From Glandiceps talaboti (lineage: Eukaryota > Hemichordata > Enteropneusta > Spengelidae), in contig NC_135571.1 in the NCBI RefSeq assembly GCF_964340395.1, positions 14,299,546-14,363,545 on the forward strand: DNA of 64,000 nucleotides, written 5' to 3'. Of this stretch, positions 1-64,000 are shown in pieces. Position 1 is the stretch's first letter; the number at the start of each line of letters is the position of its first letter. A model generated the notes under the pieces. It searched no databases and was not told the DNA's origin. It saw nothing but the letters and a program-made list of their open reading frames with translations. The position numbers were made by a program, and so were the translations under genes.

Positions 1-136
1 CACTACTCCCATGGTAAAAAAAAAACCAAACACTTCCCATGGAATAAAAACATTAATCCCATGGTAAAACAAACCAAACACTTCCCATGGAATAAAAACA
101 CTACTCCCATGGTTAAAAAAAACCCAAACACTTCCC
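1..136. repeat. 49-bp tandem repeat, about 2.7 copies
   Basis: The unit pairs ACTCCCATGGTAAAA with CACTTCCCATGGAATAAAAA. It is cut by the left edge, so the array may be longer. Confidence 0.85.
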
Positions 137-762
137 AGAATGATTTACAAAATATACAACAAACTATTGTATTATGTTAGTTTCGATGGCGTTCTACATA
201 ATTTAATATTCAACATTCTATTATCATGTAATACTAAATTGATAAGATGTCGTCTAATTGTTTATGCATCAAATATTGGGCTTGCGTTTTGAATACCAAG
301 AGATGGTTAAGTTTCCTTGGTAGTATATATAATACTGTAAGTACCATTTACATGTAATATGCGAGGAAAGTATAAAAACGCTGATAACGACAGTTTAAAA
401 GAGTTATACGTTATAATATAATAATAATGTCACTATTTATTTCGCGACTGAGTGCACAATTTAACGCTTTGATTGATAATTCACGTTTATCAACTAAGGG
501 AAAAGTCACTCTTTAGTATAGTCTGGTTTTCCTTGAATAATGTTCAAATATTTGACATTTGTTTTTCATTGAGCGATCTAAGATTGAATATCACCGACGA
601 CTTTGTTCAATCGTGTAACAATACGGTATCACAGTAACTGGTTTGCTGACGTTATGCCAAGTCCTCACGAAGAAGCTAGCAGAAGGAAATGAAATTCAGG
701 CCACTTATTCCAAGGTAACACAAATAATGAAATATAAATACTTGATGAAGGAGTAGGCCTAG
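137..762. other. Unassigned AT-rich sequence
   Basis: I see no reading frame, repeat or RNA gene that I can support in this stretch. Confidence 0.5.
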
Positions 763-1570
763 GAGGAACGAAAAGAATCTGCAACAAGAACTTTCGTCAA
801 AAGAGTAGTTTCTCAAGATGACAATGACATAATTATGACAGAAAAGGAAAACGTGATCGCGCTAAAAGAAAATGTCTTGGCAAAAAAAGAACCACTTTTA
901 GCATCATCAAAGGGTTGCTTAAAGAACATGCAAACAGATTATTTGGGCAAAAAACAGCAAATATTTTAAAAAGAAATAAGAAGAATTGGAAAATCGGGAA
1001 GAAAAAATTGAATTAAGGAAGCTTCTGTTAGATGCAAGAAAAGAAAATTTGACAGAAAGAAAACGAATTAGAGAGACAGGATGCTGAATTCAAAAAGAAA
1101 CTGGGAGTAGCAACGAACAATCAAACCGACTTCACGCATGGTTTGAAAAGTTACTTAATAAGAAGGAAAAAAGTCAAGAGAGGCGTACCGGCGTGGAATT
1201 GAGCTGGAAAAAATGGAAAATAAAGTAGAAGCACGATTGAGTGATATTAAGAGAGAACAGAAGTTCGACTTAGAGACATTGAATAAGTTCTTGAAACGAC
1301 AGGAGATGAACTTACTTCACTAGAATCTCTTTGGCTAAAGCAGCAAGAAAAATAAGTATGAAGATAATAAAAGCTGTGAACTTGAAAGAAAAACTAGAAG
1401 ACGAAAGGAAAACATTAATTAAGAGAGCACCGCTGAACAAAAGTTGAAAAAAGATATCACAGGGAGAACAGGTTAATTTTGATGAACAGAGAAGATTTCT
1501 GACAGCTGAAGATGTTAAAAGTAAAAATGGAGAAGATAATGGTGATAGGAGGAAGATTACAAAACATTGA
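763..1570 (+). pseudogene. Decayed coiled-coil coding sequence, unknown family
   Basis: The plus strand is purine-rich and has consecutive open stretches in different frames, each Lys/Glu-rich. They are 763-966 (includes TEKENVIALKENVLAKK), about 965-1085 (NREEKIELRKLLLDARKENL), about 1059-1200 (ENELERQDAEFKKKLGVATN), about 1192-1321 (IELEKMENKVEARLSDIKRE), 1372-1446 (VNLKEKLEDERKTLIKRA) and 1463-1570. Single-base shifts join them into one coiled-coil-like product. I do not recognise the family. It may be a broken gene, a transposon ORF1, or a real gene with assembly errors. Confidence 0.35.
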
Positions 1571-2940
1571 GAATCTGGTAAGAAGACAAGATTCCAAAAC
1601 ACAGAACAGTATCTATACTCGATTCGCTCCTTTATAATGCAATTAAGAATTACTCAATGATACCCTTGTTCTCATATCTTAACTATTACGAATATTTAAC
1701 TTTTCAAAATATTTTCCATGTCTTCCCAACCGTTGCATTACTGTAATAAAGTATTTCGAAATCATAATCACGTTATACCTTGTGGAAGTTTACACAAAGC
1801 AATGCCATATTGTTCAACATAGAGGGCGATACTGATTTTAGTGTATGTGTAATCTCAACAGACCACCAAACATGTTTGTTGGATTGAAGTGTAATGAACA
1901 ACTAATCAGGCTTTCAAATAAAGTGACAGATTCAAGTCGCTATTGAGAACGATATTGTGGTGATGACTGTGAGATAACGACTACAAATGTTGAAGAGAAG
2001 AAAGAAGGCGTAGTGAAAAACTTATAATCTGTGAGGCTGGAATAGAGATACAATACAGAGGAATGTTTCTACACAACTATTTGGTTTAACAATGATTTAA
2101 CAAAACACATGAACAAATATATCACATGTACAAATATAAGCAGTTGTAATGATTCAATAAAGTATCTTCGATAAAAATTCCGTTTCGTGAGAGGTTACAA
2201 AATTCGATTATTTGCTCTCCAGTATAATCTCAGACCACTGTAGATCATTTGAGTGGTCTGAGGTTCGACCGTTGAGTAAGTGTATTAATTGGACGATTTG
2301 GAATTCAACTTTCAGGCACGTTCATAAAACATGTTCATATTAATACCATAAGTATGCCTAACATTATCAATATTAAAACCCATGCACCTCGCATCATCTT
2401 GCAATTTATTGTCTCTCCTGCATCAAGTCGATCGTATAGCGTGTTGCCCTCAACCATTACAACAACCTATAGCTACGCGTTTTAACGTCTAAACGTTATA
2501 TTTTCGCATTGCATGGATGATACTAATTTAACGAAAAGTGCCTACGTTGTCTCTGTCATTTCTTCGAGGTAAATTCCGCTCTGAAACTTTTACATGCATA
2601 TTCAAGGTTATCAATATTCATGTTGGGTTTAACCAATTACTAACATTGTATAAACTTTTCAATTTCCAACACAGACTGTTTAGAAAGCTATACTTCAAGT
2701 TTCGTCCTATCAAAAGCAGACTGAAGTAATTACAAAGCACTCAAACGAAAAATTTTCGAATTAAATTTTGCAAACAGTGAAGAATTTAGGCATTCTCGCA
2801 AACCAGAACTGTTATTTCTTTCGCGACACTGCGAAATAAAGCGAGTCGTGGACGGCGCCGTAAAAGAGGCTGTGGTTTTCGACGATGATTATTAAAGGTG
2901 GTCAACCTGGGTGCTCTTTTACGGCGTGATGACATTGATA
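1571..2940. other. Unassigned sequence
   Basis: AT-rich, with no supported gene. A 13-bp inverted repeat (CGCCGTAAAAGAG at 2856-2868 and its complement at 2914-2926) lies near the right end, just outside the element at 2949. Confidence 0.5.
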
Positions 2941-3187
2941 CGCAGGTACACAGGGGCGTGTAATATTTCATATATTGTTGTTTTCTTATTGCTTAGAATG
3001 TCGTTTTCTTAGGAAAATATCATACGAATCTTGCTGCTACAAATGTATCAATCTCTATACTACTAAGAAATATTAGTCTCTTCCCCTTACATATAGGAAT
3101 ATATATTAATCAAAAGGTTGTTATATTTAGTCTGTAGACCTGGAAAATAACAATCTATGAAATATTACACGCCCCTGTGCGCAGGTA
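2941..3187. mobile_element. MITE-like element with 8-bp target duplication (hAT-like)
   Basis: The element spans 2949-3179 (231 bp). Its ends are a perfect 24-bp terminal inverted repeat (2949-2972 and 3156-3179) starting CACAGGGGCG. It is flanked on both sides by CGCAGGTA (2941-2948 and 3180-3187), an 8-bp target-site duplication. Eight-base duplications and CAGGG-type termini suggest the hAT superfamily. There is no coding capacity. Confidence 0.75.
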
Positions 3188-3639
3188 CAGTCAACCAAAC
3201 TTTTCTTGCCAAATGTGTTAAATGCAGGATTGCACCAAGACAAAGTTCTGCCCCCCCCCCCCCCCCGCAATTTTGTCAGGCTACGGCCATGGGGGGGGGG
3301 GGGGGTTTCCATCAGGTTGATGAAAAGTCATTGAAACCCCCCCCCCCCCCCTGTAAAAATGAAAATAGGCTGACCCCTATCACTGAATTCTAAAACATTT
3401 CGAGTAATAATTGCAAAGCTGAAATATTTTTACGGGAAAAAAAGTTTGATAACATCTCGACAATAAAAGGTAGGGGGAAGAGCTTGATGACATGTCCAAT
3501 TCTCACGGGGGGGGGGCTAGTGGGTCTACCCCTAGAAGCTCTGGAGGCAAACGTAACGCATAAGTGTGGAGCTCGAGCTTGCGTTTTCATTTAAGCCCGA
3601 CATGTGTACGTGTATTTCTTAGCTAATGGATCGCGAACC
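3188..3639. repeat. Homopolymer C and G runs
   Basis: C runs at about 3250-3266 and 3337-3352, and G runs at about 3291-3306 and 3507-3516. Short frames rich in Pro or Gly here are by-products of these runs. Confidence 0.8.
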
Positions 3640-3773
3640 AGTTTTATCCTAGTCTCGGTTACCCAGACTCTCGTCACTGTAGGCACTGCCTACGAGACCT
3701 CCCCAAACGTTTGGGAGGTCTCGGCAGTACCCCCACCGACGAGAGTCTGGGTAACCGAGACTAGTTTTATCCT
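3640..3773. mobile_element. 112-bp foldback element with 11-bp target duplication
   Basis: The element at 3651-3762 has perfect 25-bp inverted ends (3651-3675 and 3738-3762, beginning AGTCTCGGTTACCCAGAC). The centre is also palindromic around CCAAACGTTTGG. AGTTTTATCCT flanks it on both sides (3640-3650 and 3763-3773). A 9-11 bp duplication is typical of Mutator-like elements. There is no coding capacity. Confidence 0.75.
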
Positions 3774-4038
3774 GACCGTGACCGGTAGCTGACCTGTGAA
3801 ACAAACTAATCTCGCTACTCCAACCGGGGATGGAATCATCCATTTTTTTAAAAGGGGGAACGATCCCAGGAAGCTATTTTCAATGGTCATTTTTTACGTT
3901 TAAAAACAAGAGTTAAACAATTAAAATTGTGCTTAGATAACTCTTTAATAGTGTTATTTTGGAATGACGTATCGTTCTAACTCAAAATTTGGAGTGTTTC
4001 ACATAAATTTTAATGTGTCTCGACCTCTAAATTACCCT

Positions 4039-4051
4039 ATCGCCTAGCAAC
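4039..4051 (+). promoter_or_regulatory. Candidate RFX X-box upstream of DNAH1
   Basis: ATCGCC-T-AGCAAC matches the X-box consensus GTNRCC-N(1-3)-RGYAAC at 11 of 12 fixed positions. RFX factors drive many ciliary genes through such sites near the transcription start. It lies about 120 nt before a strong 5' splice site (4170) that could end a non-coding first exon. One-mismatch matches are common by chance (I estimate about 20 per 64 kb on two strands), so the support is mainly its position. Confidence 0.35.
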
Positions 4052-4069
4052 AAGATCACAACTGCGCAC

Positions 4070-4169
4070 TAACCGCCATTTTGAATATCTGACACCAGCA
4101 ATTTTATACTGAGTTCTGACATCACCGATGTTACAATTATTTCAAGCTACAAGAAGTTAAGAGAAAGAG
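4070..4169 (+). other. Candidate 5'UTR first exon of DNAH1
   Basis: The ATG-bearing exon starts at an acceptor (AG at 5276-5277) only four bases before its ATG, so an upstream non-coding exon is expected. The best donor seen upstream is AG|GTAAGG at 4170, preceded by a purine-rich stretch and by CCGCCATTTTG, which resembles a YY1-type initiator-proximal element. The 5' end is not defined by sequence and 4070 is nominal. The joined intron would be 4170-5277. Confidence 0.35.
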
Positions 4170-4942
4170 GTAAGGAGACATGCATTGAACATGTTGCTTG
4201 TCAATTGTGTATCTAGATTCCTTCGTACAAGTAAGCTTCATTTGGAAACGTGTATACTTCCGAATTTGTGTGTATCGTGATCCCGTCTGGAAATGTTTGA
4301 GTGTATTATTCTTAGTATTGTCTTTACTTTATTCTGTTTTAAACGTCAATCGATTGATTTTATTGAACACATACATTTACCTCCAATCGCAGGACACCGA
4401 CACTGGCATTTTTTAAATATTGGATATGTACGTAGGAAGACAATATTCAATATATAATATCCGATCCCAACTTTCGAGTTTGTTTATATTGTATTATTGT
4501 ACATGTACAGTCCTGCTTGACCGGTCCCTTACTCCATACGCAAGTATGACTAGTTTATGTGCACCTGATCAGCTAATCCGTCTTTATAAACTATAGTATA
4601 GTATATATAGCTAAAATGACGCGGGCTTGATGTTCCGCTCATGAGACATTACATTTTTGACACAGAGCTACATGTATATGTATATTTTAGTTATATTTCA
4701 ACTCTAGATGAACAATAATACTACACAACACACACACAGCAGGATCCTTTGCACAGTCACATTAAAAACTTATATGCATTGTTATTCTTTCACAGTGTAG
4801 TAAAAACAGACTTTATTGAAAACATTACATATGGTCTTGGTGGTTTTAATGACTGCAATTGTTTATTTTCTAACTGATAGTCAACATTTCAACTTGACTA
4901 ATTGTACATCCCCACTGTGCATGGCACCTACATGTACATGTA

Positions 4943-5132
4943 TAGTACACTGTTGTAACCATGTCATAAGACAGTTCTAATGTTATAGAAGACATACATC
5001 AATATACAGTACACTATTGTAACCATGTCATAAGACAGTTGTAATGTTATAGAAGACATACATCAATATGCAGTACACTGTTGTAACCATGTCATAAGAC
5101 AGTTGTAATGTTATAGAAGACATACATCAACA
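4943..5132. repeat. 64-bp tandem repeat, nearly 3 copies
   Basis: The unit contains TTGTAACCATGTCATAAGAC and AGAAGACATACATCAA. It lies in the presumed 5'UTR intron. Confidence 0.9.
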
Positions 5133-5281
5133 TTAACAATATACTGGAATGTGGTTTTATTGAAGTATTTTCACTCAAGTAAAAAGTTTATAAATGTAGT
5201 TTGTAGTTTGTGTCACTTTAAGGATTTCAATGGTTAATAATTTTACTATTTTGTTTGCTAATGTTTTTCTCGTGTAGAAGG

Positions 5282-63718
<58,437 letters not shown>

Positions 63719-63731
63719 GTAACAATGCTGT

Positions 63732-63900
63732 CTATCAAGATATGAAATTTCACCTCTGAAAGTGTATAGTGCCCTCTATCACGATATAACATTTCATTTC
63801 TGGATGTGTATAGCGCCCTCTATCAAGATATAACATTTCATTTCTGGATATGTATAGCGCCCTCTATCAAAATATGACATTTCACCTCTGAAAGTGTATT
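63732..63900. repeat. 44-bp repeat, 3-4 copies, intron 44
   Basis: The unit includes GTATAGCGCCCTCTATCAAG and ATAACATTTCATTTCTGGAT. It begins about 14 nt after the exon 44 donor. Confidence 0.92.
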
Positions 63901-64000
63901 GTAAAAAGATGCAAGAAATGTAAAAAGTTTGTTATTGTACAAACAACAGTTTACACACAAAAAAAGTATTTTTTCTTATGAATTACAAACATGGCCAAGG

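Noticed and set aside
3294-3352. G and C homopolymer runs as G-quadruplex elements
   Set aside because: Uninterrupted runs are typical slippage or assembly-sensitive sequence; no functional context is visible.

Overview
The window is AT-rich, intron-rich animal nuclear DNA. It is dominated by one long plus-strand gene, the orthologue of the axonemal inner-arm dynein heavy chain DNAH1. I could follow 41 well-supported coding exons and 3 candidate small exons from an ATG at 5282 to 63718, joined by GT-AG introns whose phases all agree. Together they encode about 2,490 residues (about 2,540 with the candidates). This covers the N-terminal tail, the linker, AAA1, AAA2 and AAA3; AAA4-6, the stalk and the C-terminus lie beyond the right edge. 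The protein is very close to vertebrate DNAH1, and non-LTR retrotransposon remnants plus many minisatellites suggest a marine invertebrate such as amphioxus, a hemichordate or a lophotrochozoan. I cannot fix the species from sequence alone.

Layout. 1-4000: no intact gene; a short tandem repeat, a decayed coiled-coil reading frame (763-1570) and two small inverted-repeat elements with clear target-site duplications (2941-3187, 3640-3773). 4039-4169: probable promoter and non-coding first exon, with an RFX X-box-like motif suited to a ciliary gene. 5278-13484: N-terminal exons 1-9. 15193-29372: tail and start of linker, exons 10-19. 29373-35139: a large intron with a 90-bp x 32 satellite. 35140-41444: end of linker, AAA1 and the AAA2 P-loop (exons 20-29). 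42523-53185: rest of AAA2 and an acidic AAA2-AAA3 connector (exons 30-40). 54051-63718: AAA3 (exons 41-44).

The most unusual property is where the minisatellites sit. In about 17 of some 43 introns a minisatellite begins inside the upstream exon or within about 35 nt of the 5' splice site. In eight exons (3, 4, 6, 11, 13, 15, 29, 42) the repeat unit contains the exon end plus the splice site, so 2 to 32 near-identical splice sites stand in series. Most of the extra sites would give a stop or frameshift. Two (exons 4 and 42) have units divisible by three and could yield in-frame protein variants. From memory, 'mirage' minisatellites at exon-intron boundaries were reported at an amphioxus Adh locus; that should be verified.

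The introns also carry many near-palindromic foldback elements (7156-7623, 28737-28921, 33638-34075, 44535-44852, 48309-48646, 59218-59588, 60081-60462), a dispersed repeat family in both orientations, and long microsatellites. I saw no tRNA, rRNA or CRISPR and no second intact gene.
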